A DNA stretch of 64,000 bases from Pseudomonas protegens CHA0. GTDB lineage: Bacteria > Pseudomonadota > Gammaproteobacteria > Pseudomonadales > Pseudomonadaceae. The number at the start of each line of letters is the position of its first letter. The stretch's first letter is position 1. Location of the stretch: contig NC_021237.1 of assembly GCF_000397205.1 (NCBI RefSeq), positions 559,001-623,000 of the forward strand, read 5' to 3'. Both the position numbers and the translations under genes were made by a program. A model generated the notes under the pieces. That model was not told the origin of the DNA. It ran no database searches and saw nothing but the letters and a program-made list of their open reading frames with translations. Shown piece after piece: positions 35,516-44,840 of the stretch.

Positions 35516-38161
35516 TCAGCAGTCCAGTGGGTTGCGTTTTTCCGGGTTGATACCGAACTTGGTGATGGCTTCAGCCACGACCTTAGGTTCGATGTCACCA
35601 CGGTCAGCCAAGGCTTCCAGGGCTGCCAACACCACGAAATGACGGTCTACTTCGAAGAAGTGACGCAGTTTCTTGCGGCTGTCGCTGCGGCCGAAACCGT
35701 CGGTGCCCAGGACTTTGAACTCCTTGGATGGGACCCACTGGCGGATCTGTTCGGCGAACAGCTTCATGTAGTCGGTGGAGGCGATGACCGGACCCTTGCG
35801 GCCGTTCAGGCACTCTTCGACATAGCTCAGCTTCGGCTTCTGGCCAGGGTGCAGGCGGTTGCTGCGTTCCACGGCCAGGCCGTCGCGGCGCAGTTCGTTG
35901 AAGCTGGTCACGCTCCAGACGTCGGCAGCGACGTTGAACTCGTCACGCAGGATCTTCGCGGCTTCGCGAACTTCGCGCAGGATGGTGCCGGAGCCCATCA
36001 GTTGCACGTGGTGCGCGGCCTCGCGGGTGTCTTCTTCCAGCAGGTACATGCCCTTGATGATGCCTTCCTCGACACCGGCCGGCATGGCTGGCTGCTGGTA
36101 GGACTCGTTCATCACGGTGATGTAGTAGAAGACGTCCTGTTGCTCTTCGGTCATCTTCTTCATGCCGTCCTGGATGATCACCGCCAGCTCGTAGCCGTAG
36201 GTCGGATCAAAGGTGCGGCAGTTCGGGATGGTCCCGGCCAGCATGTGGCTGTGACCGTCTTCGTGCTGCAGGCCTTCCCCGTTGAGGGTGGTGCGCCCGG
36301 CAGTACCGCCGATCAGGAAGCCGCGGGTACGGCTGTCGCCGGCAGCCCAGGCCAGGTCGCCGATACGCTGGAAGCCGAACATCGAATAGAAGATGTAGAA
36401 CGGCAGCATTGGCTGGTTGTGGCTGGAGTACGAAGTACCGGCAGCGATGAAGGAGCTCATGGCGCCCGCTTCGTTGATGCCTTCTTCGAGGATCTGGCCC
36501 TTCTTGTCTTCGCGGTAGAACATCACCTGGTCTTTATCGACTGGCTCGTAGAGCTGGCCGACGGAGGAGTAGATGCCCAACTGGCGGAACATGCCTTCCA
36601 TACCGAAGGTACGGGCTTCGTCCGGGATGATCGGCACGATGCGCTGGCCGATTTCCTTGTCCTTGACCAGCTGCGCGAGGATCCGCACGAAGGCCATGGT
36701 GGTGGAGATTTCACGGTCGCCCGAGCCGTCGAGGATGGCCTTGAGGGTATCCAGTGGCGGAGTCGGGACGCTGAAGCTCTTGGCGCGACGCTGCGGCACG
36801 AAACCGCCCAGTGCGGCACGACGCTCGCTCAGGTAGCGGGCTTCGGCGCTGCCTTCTTCTGGCTTGAAGAACGGCAGGTTCTCAATGTCGTCGTCTTTCA
36901 CCGGAATGTCGAAACGGTCGCGGAACAGCTTCAGGCTGTCGACGTCGACTTTCTTGGTGTTGTGCGCGGTGTTCTTCGCTTCGCCGGCGCCGGTGCCATA
37001 ACCCTTGATGGTCTTGGCCAGGATGACGGTCGGCTGCTCTTTGTGGTTGACCGCCTCGTGGTAGGCCGCATAGACCTTGTACGGGTCGTGGCCGCCACGG
37101 TTGAGTTTCCAGATCTCGTCGTCGGACAGATCGGCAACCATCGCCTTGAGTTCAGGGGTATTGAAGAAGTGCTCACGGACGAACGCACCGTCCTTGGCCT
37201 TGTAGTTCTGGTACTCGCCGTCGATGACTTCGTCCATGCGGCGCTGCAGGATGCCGTCGACGTCCTTGGCCAGCAGTGGGTCCCAGAAACGGCCCCAGAC
37301 CACCTTGTTGACGTTCCACTGGGCGCCACGGAACACGCCTTCGAGTTCCTGGATGATCTTGCCGTTGCCGCGAACCGGGCCGTCGAGGCGCTGCAGGTTG
37401 CAGTTGATGACGAAGATCAGGTTGTCCAGCTTCTCGCGGCCGGCCAGGGAGATCGCGCCCAGGGATTCCGGCTCGTCGCACTCGCCGTCGCCCATGAAGC
37501 ACCAGACTTTCTGTTTGCCGGCAGGGATGAAGCCACGGGCTTCCAGGTACTTCATGAAGCGCGCCTGGTAGATCGCCTGGATCGGGCCCAGACCCATGGA
37601 AACGGTCGGGAACTGCCAGAAGTCAGGCATCAGCCAAGGGTGCGGGTAGGACGACAGGCCATTGCCATCGACTTCCTGGCGGAAGTTGTTCATCTGGTCT
37701 TCGGTGATGCGGCCTTCCATGAACGCACGGGCGTAGACGCCTGGCGATGCGTGACCCTGGAAGTAGATCAGGTCGCCGCCGTGTTCGTCGGTCGGGGCCT
37801 GGAAGAAGTAGTTGAAGCCGATGTCATACAAGGTGGCGCTGGAGGCGAAGCTGGAGATGTGACCGCCCAGGTCAGAATCTTTCAGGTTCGTACGCATGAC
37901 CATGGCCAACGCGTTCCAACGTACCAGCGAGCGAATGCGGCGTTCCATGAACAGGTCGCCAGGCATGCGTGCTTCGTGGGTGACGGGAATCGTGTTGCGG
38001 TACGGCGTGGTGATGGCGTAGGGCAGTTGCGAGCCGCTGCGGGTCGCGAGTTCGCCCATACGGGTCATCAGATAGTGAGCACGGTCTTCGCCTTCTTTGT
38101 CGAGAACCGATTCCAGGGCGTCCAGCCATTCCTGGGTTTCGACGGGATCGAGGTCTTGCAT
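35516..38161 (-). CDS. aceE: Pyruvate dehydrogenase E1 component, homodimeric
   Basis: Thiamine-diphosphate-dependent decarboxylase of the PDH complex, 881 residues, the length of the single-chain gamma-proteobacterial E1. The ThDP/Mg motif is in CFMGDGECDEPESLGAISLAGREKLDNLIFVINCN (here GDGE with the distal NCN). Further hallmarks are HIASFASSATLYDIGFNYFF-like substrate-channel residues and the C-terminal GTDGFGRSDSRKKLRHFFEVD. GGAG lies six bases before the ATG. First gene of aceE-aceF; the lpd gene is not in the window. Two GntR-type palindromes upstream suggest pyruvate- or lactate-responsive repression. Confidence 0.97.
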   Translation of the reverse strand: MQDLDPVETQEWLDALESVLDKEGEDRAHYLMTRMGELATRSGSQLPYAITTPYRNTIPVTHEARMPGDLFMERRIRSLVRWNALAMVMRTNLKDSDLGGHISSFASSATLYDIGFNYFFQAPTDEHGGDLIYFQGHASPGVYARAFMEGRITEDQMNNFRQEVDGNGLSSYPHPWLMPDFWQFPTVSMGLGPIQAIYQARFMKYLEARGFIPAGKQKVWCFMGDGECDEPESLGAISLAGREKLDNLIFVINCNLQRLDGPVRGNGKIIQELEGVFRGAQWNVNKVVWGRFWDPLLAKDVDGILQRRMDEVIDGEYQNYKAKDGAFVREHFFNTPELKAMVADLSDDEIWKLNRGGHDPYKVYAAYHEAVNHKEQPTVILAKTIKGYGTGAGEAKNTAHNTKKVDVDSLKLFRDRFDIPVKDDDIENLPFFKPEEGSAEARYLSERRAALGGFVPQRRAKSFSVPTPPLDTLKAILDGSGDREISTTMAFVRILAQLVKDKEIGQRIVPIIPDEARTFGMEGMFRQLGIYSSVGQLYEPVDKDQVMFYREDKKGQILEEGINEAGAMSSFIAAGTSYSSHNQPMLPFYIFYSMFGFQRIGDLAWAAGDSRTRGFLIGGTAGRTTLNGEGLQHEDGHSHMLAGTIPNCRTFDPTYGYELAVIIQDGMKKMTEEQQDVFYYITVMNESYQQPAMPAGVEEGIIKGMYLLEEDTREAAHHVQLMGSGTILREVREAAKILRDEFNVAADVWSVTSFNELRRDGLAVERSNRLHPGQKPKLSYVEECLNGRKGPVIASTDYMKLFAEQIRQWVPSKEFKVLGTDGFGRSDSRKKLRHFFEVDRHFVVLAALEALADRGDIEPKVVAEAITKFGINPEKRNPLDC

Positions 38162-38231
38162 GGCTTGCTCCAGGGCGGAAAGGCTTCCAGAATCGGTTGC
38201 CTGAGTTTGCGACTGGCCTTTTGGGCAGACG

Positions 38232-38337
38232 ATTATAAATTCTTGGATTGCCGGAGGTTGATCCAGCGGCGTGTAGTTTTACTACAAATCGTCGGCCATT
38301 TCAGCCTTTCGAATGTATATACGAGTAGTAAAACTAC
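38232..38337 (-). promoter_or_regulatory. aceE promoter region with two GntR/PdhR-type operators
   Basis: TATAAT on the minus strand (38232-38237) is a likely -10 box 70 bp before aceE. Upstream lie two palindromes: TGTAGTTTTACTACA (38272-38286) and GTAGTAAAACTAC (38325-38337). Both fit the TNGTNNNACNA pattern used by FadR-type GntR regulators such as PdhR and LldR. Their centres are 52 bp apart, five helical turns, and each is the exact inverse of the other. The remainder of the 383-bp gap to glnE (38162-38544) is AT-rich and holds no gene. Confidence 0.6.
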
Positions 38338-38544
38338 AGAAGAGCGGCTTGTGGCCTCCTGCTGCGTTGTGAGAATAATCGTTACTGTTGGTCGATGACT
38401 AACGGGAATAGGTAATAAATTAATGCCGGCTGCTAAAAAAAACCTATTTTCAGCTATTTCTAACTTTTGTTCGACAGTCCATCAGGCGACCTGCCCGCGA
38501 CATCCGTCCCCGCCCGCATTTTCCACGCCGATCAAGGATAGCCC

Positions 38545-41484
38545 ATGAGCCTGCCCGCGCTTGCCCCCGTCCCCGCGATTCTCTTGCCATTGGTCAGCCG
38601 CGCAGAGCAGTCGTTGCGTGGCGCCGTCGCGGCCCTGGAAGGCGATCCCGGGTTGGCCGACTGGAGCGCCGAACGCTGGGCAGAGTTCGCCCGGGTGGGC
38701 GCCGCCAGCGACTTTGTCATTGAACAGAGCCTGCGTGACCCTTTGATGTTGCTAGAGCTGGTGCGCAGCGGCGAGCTGGACCGCCCATTCGCGCCTGGGG
38801 AGTTGTGCGCGCAAATCGCCGCCGCGGTGCAGGCGGCCGAGAGCGAGGATCAATTGGGGCGCGTGCTGCGGCGCCAGCGCACCCGCCAGCAGGTGCGGAT
38901 CATCTGGCGCGACCTGACCCGCCAGGCGGATCTGGTGCAGACCTGCCGCGACCTTTCCGATCTGGCCGACGCCTGCATCGACCAGGCCTATCAATGGTTG
39001 TATCTGCGTCACACCCAGCAGTTCGGCGTGCCCACCGGCGGGCGTAGCGGCGAGCCGCAGCAGATGGTGATCCTCGGCATGGGCAAGCTGGGGGCGGTGG
39101 AGCTCAACCTGTCGTCGGACATCGACCTGATTTTCGCCTACCCCGAAGGCGGCGAGACCGTCGGCGTCAAGCGGCCCCTGGATAATCAGGAGTTCTTCAT
39201 TCGCCTCGGGCAGCGCCTGATCAAGGCCCTGGACCCGATGACCGTCGACGGGTTCGTGTTCCGCGTCGACATGCGCCTGCGGCCCTATGGTTCTGCCGGT
39301 GCCCTGGTGTTGAGCTTCAATGCGTTGGAGCAGTACTACCAGGATCAGGGGCGCGACTGGGAACGCTACGCCATGATCAAGGCCCGGGTGGTGGCAGGGG
39401 ATCAGGCCGCCGGTGCGCAGTTGCTGGACATGCTGCGGCCTTTCGTCTATCGCCGTTACCTGGACTTTTCCGCCATCGAGGCGCTGCGCACCATGAAGCA
39501 GCTGATCCAGCAGGAAGTCCGGCGCAAGGGCATGGCCGACAATATCAAGCTGGGCTCGGGGGGGATCCGCGAGGTCGAGTTCATCGCCCAGGCTTTCCAG
39601 CTGATCCACGGCGGACGCGACCTGAGCCTGCAGCAGCGTCCTCTATTAAAGGTGCTGGGCACTCTGGAAGGGCAGGGCTACCTGCCGCCTGCCGTGATCA
39701 GCGAGCTGCGCGAAGGCTATGAGTTCCTGCGCTATACCGAGCACGCGATCCAGGCCATCGCCGATCGCCAGACGCAGATGCTTCCGGACAATCCCCAGGA
39801 TCAGGCGCGGATCGCCTTCATGCTGGGCTTTGCCGACTGGAACGCCTTCCACGAACAGTTGATGCACTGGCGCGGCCGGGTAGATTGGCACTTCCGTCAG
39901 GTCATCGCCGACCCGGATGAGGATGAAGGCGCCGAAAGCGAAGTGGTGGTGGGTGGCGAATGGCTGCCGTTGTGGGAGGAAGCCCAGGACGAGGAGGCCG
40001 CCTGCCGCCAGTTGCAGGAGGGCGGCTTCGTCGATGCGCCCAAGGCCCTGCGTGCCCTGGCCGGTCTGCGGGGCAGCCCGCAGCTACGTGCCATGCAGCG
40101 CCTGGGACGCGAACGTCTGGATGCCTTTATTCCGCGGTTGCTGGCCCAGGCGGTGGAGCACGCCAATCCGGACCTGGTGCTGGAGCGAGTGCTGCCGCTG
40201 GTGGAAGCCGTGGCGCGGCGTTCGGCCTATCTGGTGCTGCTCACCGAGAACCCGGGGGCTCTACGTCGTCTGCTGACCTTGTGCGCCGCCAGCCCGTGGA
40301 TCGCCGAGCAGATCACCCGCTTCCCCCTGCTGCTGGATGAACTGCTCAACGAAGGGCGCCTGTTCAAGCCGCCCCTGGCGCCGGAACTGGCTGCCGAGTT
40401 GCGCGAGCGCCTGACGCGCATTCCCGAGGATGACCTGGAGCAGCAGATGGAAGCCCTGCGCCACTTCAAGCTGGCCCACCGCCTGCGAGTGGCCGCCTCG
40501 GAGATCGCCGGCAGCCTGCCTTTAATGAAAGTCAGCGATTACCTGACCTGGCTCGCCGAAGCGATCCTGGAACAGGTGCTGGCCCTGGCCTGGCGCCAGA
40601 CGGTGTCCAAGCACGGTGCACCGCTGCGTACCGACGGCACCTTGTGCGACCCGGGCTTCATCATTGTCGGTTACGGCAAGGTCGGCGGCATCGAGCTGGG
40701 CCACGGTTCCGACCTGGACCTGGTGTTCATCCATGATGGCGACCCCCAGGCGGAAACCGACGGGCCCAAACCCATAGACGGTGCGCAGTTCTTCACCCGG
40801 CTGGGGCAGCGCATCATTCACCTGCTGACCACCCAGACCAACTCCGGCCAGCTCTATGAAGTGGATATGCGCCTGCGGCCTTCCGGCGCGTCTGGGTTGC
40901 TGGTGAGTTCCCTGGGGGCCTTTGCCCGCTATCAGGAAAACGAGGCCTGGACCTGGGAGCACCAGGCGCTGGTGCGGGCGCGGGTGCTGGTGGGCAGCCA
41001 GGATGTGGGCCAGGCCTTTGAAAAGGTCAGGGCCGCGGTGCTGGGGAAAAAACGCGACCTGCCCAAGCTGCGCCAGGAAGTCAGCGAGATGCGGGCCAAG
41101 ATGCGCGACAACCTGGGCAGCCGCCTGACCGCCGCCGGAACTGCAGCCAATGCCTTCGAAGCCACGGCGCCGTTCGACCTCAAGCAGGACGCCGGAGGTA
41201 TCGTCGATATCGAATTTATGGTGCAATACGCGGCCCTGGCGTGGTCCGAAGAGCACCCGTCACTGCTGCGCTATACCGATAACATCCGCATCCTGGAAGG
41301 TCTGGAGCAAGTCGGGCTGATGCCCGCGAGCGATGCCAGCCTGCTGCGCGAGGTCTACAAGGCCTACCGTTCCGCGGCTCACCGGCAGGCGTTGCAGAAT
41401 GAGGCCGGAATCATTACCGGTGATCAATTTGTGACCGAACGACGGGAAGTGTTACGAATTTGGCGTGAGCTGGGGCTAAGCTAA
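38545..41484 (+). CDS. glnE: Bifunctional glutamine synthetase adenylyltransferase/deadenylase GlnE
   Basis: Regulates glutamine synthetase by adding or removing AMP in response to PII and glutamine. 979 residues, two nucleotidyltransferase-type halves. The N-terminal deadenylase has GMGKLGAVELNLSSDIDLIF and the C-terminal adenylyltransferase has GYGKVGGIELGHGSDLDLVF, each followed by a GlnD-UR_UTase helical domain; MRLRPYGSAG and MRLRPSGASG are the paired downstream motifs. The ATG at 38545 is in context GGATAGCCC. Divergent from aceE, followed 134 bp later by waaF, without an ilvE gene between. Confidence 0.97.
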   Translation: MSLPALAPVPAILLPLVSRAEQSLRGAVAALEGDPGLADWSAERWAEFARVGAASDFVIEQSLRDPLMLLELVRSGELDRPFAPGELCAQIAAAVQAAESEDQLGRVLRRQRTRQQVRIIWRDLTRQADLVQTCRDLSDLADACIDQAYQWLYLRHTQQFGVPTGGRSGEPQQMVILGMGKLGAVELNLSSDIDLIFAYPEGGETVGVKRPLDNQEFFIRLGQRLIKALDPMTVDGFVFRVDMRLRPYGSAGALVLSFNALEQYYQDQGRDWERYAMIKARVVAGDQAAGAQLLDMLRPFVYRRYLDFSAIEALRTMKQLIQQEVRRKGMADNIKLGSGGIREVEFIAQAFQLIHGGRDLSLQQRPLLKVLGTLEGQGYLPPAVISELREGYEFLRYTEHAIQAIADRQTQMLPDNPQDQARIAFMLGFADWNAFHEQLMHWRGRVDWHFRQVIADPDEDEGAESEVVVGGEWLPLWEEAQDEEAACRQLQEGGFVDAPKALRALAGLRGSPQLRAMQRLGRERLDAFIPRLLAQAVEHANPDLVLERVLPLVEAVARRSAYLVLLTENPGALRRLLTLCAASPWIAEQITRFPLLLDELLNEGRLFKPPLAPELAAELRERLTRIPEDDLEQQMEALRHFKLAHRLRVAASEIAGSLPLMKVSDYLTWLAEAILEQVLALAWRQTVSKHGAPLRTDGTLCDPGFIIVGYGKVGGIELGHGSDLDLVFIHDGDPQAETDGPKPIDGAQFFTRLGQRIIHLLTTQTNSGQLYEVDMRLRPSGASGLLVSSLGAFARYQENEAWTWEHQALVRARVLVGSQDVGQAFEKVRAAVLGKKRDLPKLRQEVSEMRAKMRDNLGSRLTAAGTAANAFEATAPFDLKQDAGGIVDIEFMVQYAALAWSEEHPSLLRYTDNIRILEGLEQVGLMPASDASLLREVYKAYRSAAHRQALQNEAGIITGDQFVTERREVLRIWRELGLS

Positions 41485-41577
41485 GCGGCCTGAGAAGGCC
41501 AACCATGTATTCGGCGGGCCTTGCCGGCTCGCCCAAACTGAACCGGCGGTGAAGGCCGCGGTGCTGGATTCTCGAGG

Positions 41578-41599
41578 CGGGGAGGCGTATGCCTCCCCG
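41578..41599 (+). terminator. Hairpin between glnE and waaF
   Basis: A perfect 8-9 bp stem (GGGGAGGC / GCCTCCCC) with a 4-base loop GTAT ends 19 bases before the waaF ATG. The following TTCGTTTAT is only weakly T-rich, so partial termination or attenuation before the LPS operon is possible. Confidence 0.5.
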
Positions 41600-41618
41600 G
41601 TTCGTTTATGGAAACCAC

Positions 41619-42653
41619 ATGAATATTCTGATCGTTGGGCCCAGTTGGGTCGGTGACATGGTGATGGCGCAGACACTCTTCGAGTGCCTGAAACAGCGTC
41701 ATCCACAATGCGAGATCGACGTGCTGGCCCCCGAGTGGAGCCGGCCGATCCTCGAACGCATGCCCCAGGTGCGTCGGGCCCTGAGCTTTCCCCTGGGCCA
41801 TGGCGCCCTGGAACTGGCGACCCGCCGGCGGATCGGCAAGTCCCTGGCTGGCCAGTACGATCAGGCGATCCTGCTGCCCAACTCGCTGAAGTCGGCGCTG
41901 GTGCCGTTTTTTGCCGGCATTCCCAAGCGCACCGGCTGGCGCGGCGAGTTCCGCTACGGCCTGCTCAATGACGTGCGCAAGCTCGACAAAGAACGTTATC
42001 CGCTGATGATCGAGCGTTTCATGGCCCTGGCCTATGAGCCGGGGACCGAGCTGCCCAAGCCTTATCCGCGCCCGAGCCTGCAGATCGATCCGCAAAGCCG
42101 GGACGCGGCCCTGGCCAAGTTCGGCCTGAGCCTGGACCGCCCGGTGCTGGCACTGTGCCCGGGGGCGGAGTTCGGCGAAGCCAAGCGCTGGCCGTCCGAG
42201 CACTACGCCCAGGTCGCCGAGGCGAAGATCCGCGAAGGCTGGCAGGTCTGGCTGTTCGGCTCGAAGAATGACCATGCTGTGGGCGAAGAGATTCGCGGGC
42301 GGCTGATTCCCGGCCTGCGCGAGGAATCGAGCAACCTCAGTGGCGAAACGTCCCTGGCCGAGGCCATCGATCTGCTGTCCTGCGCCGACTCGGTGGTGTC
42401 CAACGATTCCGGCTTGATGCACGTGGCTGCGGCGCTCAATCGCCCGCTGGTGGCGGTGTACGGCTCCACTTCGCCGGGCTTCACCCCGCCCCTGGCCGAT
42501 CGGGTCGAGGTAGTACGGCTGGGGATCGAATGCAGCCCGTGCTTTGACCGCACCTGCCGCTTCGGCCATTACAACTGCCTGCGCCAGTTGTTGCCGCAGC
42601 CGGTGAACGAAGCCCTGCAGCGGTTGCAGGGCACCGTGGTCGAGGTTCAATAA
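41619..42653 (+). CDS. waaF: LPS heptosyltransferase II
   Basis: GT9 glycosyltransferase of 344 residues that adds the second L,D-heptose to the inner core at the cytoplasmic face of the inner membrane. MNILIVGPSWVGDMVMAQTL is the typical N-terminus, and NDSGLMHVAAALNRPLVAVYGSTSPGFTPPL the ADP-heptose-binding C-terminal region. C-terminal cysteines (ECSPCFDRTCRFGHYNCL) are usual for WaaF. The ATG at 41619 is chosen over an in-frame ATG at 41589 that falls inside the hairpin. It begins a run of overlapping genes to 48580. Confidence 0.95.
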   Translation: MNILIVGPSWVGDMVMAQTLFECLKQRHPQCEIDVLAPEWSRPILERMPQVRRALSFPLGHGALELATRRRIGKSLAGQYDQAILLPNSLKSALVPFFAGIPKRTGWRGEFRYGLLNDVRKLDKERYPLMIERFMALAYEPGTELPKPYPRPSLQIDPQSRDAALAKFGLSLDRPVLALCPGAEFGEAKRWPSEHYAQVAEAKIREGWQVWLFGSKNDHAVGEEIRGRLIPGLREESSNLSGETSLAEAIDLLSCADSVVSNDSGLMHVAAALNRPLVAVYGSTSPGFTPPLADRVEVVRLGIECSPCFDRTCRFGHYNCLRQLLPQPVNEALQRLQGTVVEVQ

Positions 42654-42654
42654 G

Positions 42655-43716
42655 TTGCGGGTACTGTTGATCAAGACCTCGTCCCTGGGGGATGTGATCC
42701 ATGCATTGCCGGCGCTGACCGATGCCGCGCGAGCCATCCCCGGGATCAAGTTCGACTGGGTGGTGGAAGAAGGCTTTGCCGAAATTCCCACCTGGCATCC
42801 GGCGGTCGGCAAGGTGATACCGGTGGCGATCCGTCGCTGGCGCAAGAACATCTGGCAGACCATCAAGAGTGGCGAGTGGCGACGCTTCAAGCAGAGCGTG
42901 CGCTCGACCAAGTACGACCTGGTGATCGATGCCCAAGGCCTGCTGAAAAGCGCCTGGCTGACCCGCTACGTGCGCGCCCCGGTGGCGGGGCTGGATAAGA
43001 ACTCGGCCCGCGAGCCTCTGGCTTCACGCTTCTACTCCCGGCGCCTGGCGGTGGCCCGTGGGCAGCACGCGGTGGAGCGCGTGCGCCAACTGTTCGCCGT
43101 GGCCCTGGGCTACGACCTGCCCCAGGGCCTGGGCGACTATGGCCTGAACGTCGAAAAACTCGTGGAGTTGCCGCGCAAGAAGCCCTTCGTGCTGTTCCTG
43201 CATGGCACCACCTGGGACACCAAGCACTGGCCCGAGGCCTACTGGCGCGAGCTGACCGAACGCATGGGCATGCTCGGCGTCGAGGTCAAGCTGCCCTGGG
43301 GCAACCCCGCGGAAAAGGCTCGAGCCGAGCGCATCGCCAGCGGCCTGAAAAACGCCACGGTGCTGCCGAAGCTGAACCTGGCCGGGGTCGCCAAGGTGCT
43401 GGCCGATGCCCAGGCCTGCGTGGCCGTGGACACCGGGCTGGGCCACCTCGCCGCGGCACTGGATGTACCGACCATCTCACTGTTCGGGCCGACCAACCCG
43501 GGGCTGACCGGCGCCTATGGCCGGGTGCAGATCCACCTGGGCAGCAACTTCCCGTGCGCACCGTGCCTGCAGAAGAAATGCACCTATCAGCCCACCGCTG
43601 TGGACCAGCAGCGTTATGACCTCAAGCGCGAGTGGCCGCTGTGCTTCACTCGCCTGAATCCCGAGCGTGTCGCCAGCCGACTGAGCACCCTGTTACTGGC
43701 TGAGGAGCCGCGCTGA
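42655..43716 (+). CDS. waaC: LPS heptosyltransferase I
   Basis: GT9 enzyme of 353 residues that transfers the first heptose to Kdo2-lipid A. MRVLLIKTSSLGDVIHALPAL (start codon TTG at 42655) and the C-terminal AVDTGLGHLAAALDVPTISLFGPTNPGLTGAYG are diagnostic. The start follows the waaF stop by one base, with GAGG about ten bases upstream; no in-frame ATG or GTG exists near it, so the TTG start decides low initiation or coupling to waaF. Its stop overlaps the waaG start (TGATG). Confidence 0.95.
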   Translation: MRVLLIKTSSLGDVIHALPALTDAARAIPGIKFDWVVEEGFAEIPTWHPAVGKVIPVAIRRWRKNIWQTIKSGEWRRFKQSVRSTKYDLVIDAQGLLKSAWLTRYVRAPVAGLDKNSAREPLASRFYSRRLAVARGQHAVERVRQLFAVALGYDLPQGLGDYGLNVEKLVELPRKKPFVLFLHGTTWDTKHWPEAYWRELTERMGMLGVEVKLPWGNPAEKARAERIASGLKNATVLPKLNLAGVAKVLADAQACVAVDTGLGHLAAALDVPTISLFGPTNPGLTGAYGRVQIHLGSNFPCAPCLQKKCTYQPTAVDQQRYDLKREWPLCFTRLNPERVASRLSTLLLAEEPR

Positions 43717-44840
43717 TGCAATTGGCTTTTGTCCTTTATAAGTATTTCCCCTTCGGCGGCCTGCAGCGCGATTTCATGCGCATCGCCCTGGAGTGCCAGC
43801 GGCGCGGGCATCAGATCCGTGTCTACACCCTGATCTGGGAAGGCGATGTCCCTCCCGGTTTCGAAGTGCTGGTGGCGCCGGTCAAGGCGCTGTTCAACCA
43901 TCGTCGCAATGAAAAGCTCAGCGCCTGGATGGAGGCCGACCTGGCCAAGCGCCCGGTGGACCGGCTGGTGGGTTTCAACAAGATGCCGGGGCTGGACGTG
44001 TACTACGCCGCCGATGGCTGTTTCGAGGACAAGGCACAGAACCTGCGGCACTCCCTGTACCGGCGCTGGGGCCGTTACCGGCACTTTGCCGAGTACGAGC
44101 GCGCGGTGTTCGCCAAGGACGCCAAGACCGAGATCCTGATGATCTCCGAGGTCCAGCAGCCGCTGTTCATCAAGCACTACGACACCCCGCTGGAGCGCTT
44201 CCACCTGCTGCCGCCGGGGATCGCCCAGGACCGCCGGGCACCGGCCAACGCCGCCGAGATCCGGGCGGATTTTCGTCGCGAATTCAAGCTCAAGGATGAC
44301 GACCTGCTGCTGGTGCAGATCGGTTCCGGGTTCAAGACCAAGGGTGTGGACCGCAGCCTCAAGGCTCTGGCGGCATTGCCCTCGGCGCTGAAAAAACGCA
44401 CCCGGCTGTTTGTAATCGGCCAGGACGACCCCAAGGTATTCCAGGTGCAAAGTGCTGCGCTGGGGTTGAGCGACCAGGTGCAGTTCATGAAGGGCCGCAG
44501 CGATATCCCGCGGTTCCTGCTGGGCGCCGACCTGCTGATTCACCCGGCCTACAACGAAAACACCGGCACCGTATTGCTGGAGGCCCTGGTGGCCGGCCTG
44601 CCGGTGCTGGTCAGCGCGGTCTGCGGTTATGCCCATTACATTGCCGAGGCCCAGAGCGGCCTGGTGCTGGATGAGCCGCTGGAACAGGCGCAGCTCAATC
44701 AATACCTCACCACCATGTTGACCGACGACGCTGCACGCGCGACCTGGAGCCGAAATGGCCTGGCGTTCGCCGAGACGGCCGACCTTTACAGCATGCCGCA
44801 GCACGCTGCGGATGTGATTCTGGCGGAGCAACACCGATGA
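43716..44840 (+). CDS. waaG: LPS core glycosyltransferase WaaG (GT4)
   Basis: GT4 glycosyltransferase, 374 residues, that starts the outer core by adding a hexosamine/hexose to heptose II (galactosaminyl transfer in P. aeruginosa). N-terminus MQLAFVLYKYFPFGGLQRDFMRIAL and the GT4 donor-site region HPAYNENTGTVLLEALVAGLPVL are as in WaaG. Starts in the TGATG overlap with waaC and overlaps waaP by four bases (ATGA), so it is translationally coupled on both sides. Confidence 0.93.
   Translation: MQLAFVLYKYFPFGGLQRDFMRIALECQRRGHQIRVYTLIWEGDVPPGFEVLVAPVKALFNHRRNEKLSAWMEADLAKRPVDRLVGFNKMPGLDVYYAADGCFEDKAQNLRHSLYRRWGRYRHFAEYERAVFAKDAKTEILMISEVQQPLFIKHYDTPLERFHLLPPGIAQDRRAPANAAEIRADFRREFKLKDDDLLLVQIGSGFKTKGVDRSLKALAALPSALKKRTRLFVIGQDDPKVFQVQSAALGLSDQVQFMKGRSDIPRFLLGADLLIHPAYNENTGTVLLEALVAGLPVLVSAVCGYAHYIAEAQSGLVLDEPLEQAQLNQYLTTMLTDDAARATWSRNGLAFAETADLYSMPQHAADVILAEQHR

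Noticed and set aside
35639..38398. 919-codon plus-strand open frame opposite aceE
   Set aside because: aceE is unmistakable on the other strand; the antisense product has no recognisable family and the frame is open only because of codon bias.
41485..41618. Loss of ilvE between glnE and waaF compared with P. aeruginosa
   Set aside because: As I recall, other species such as P. putida also lack ilvE here, so it is ordinary variation and not a deletion specific to this strain.
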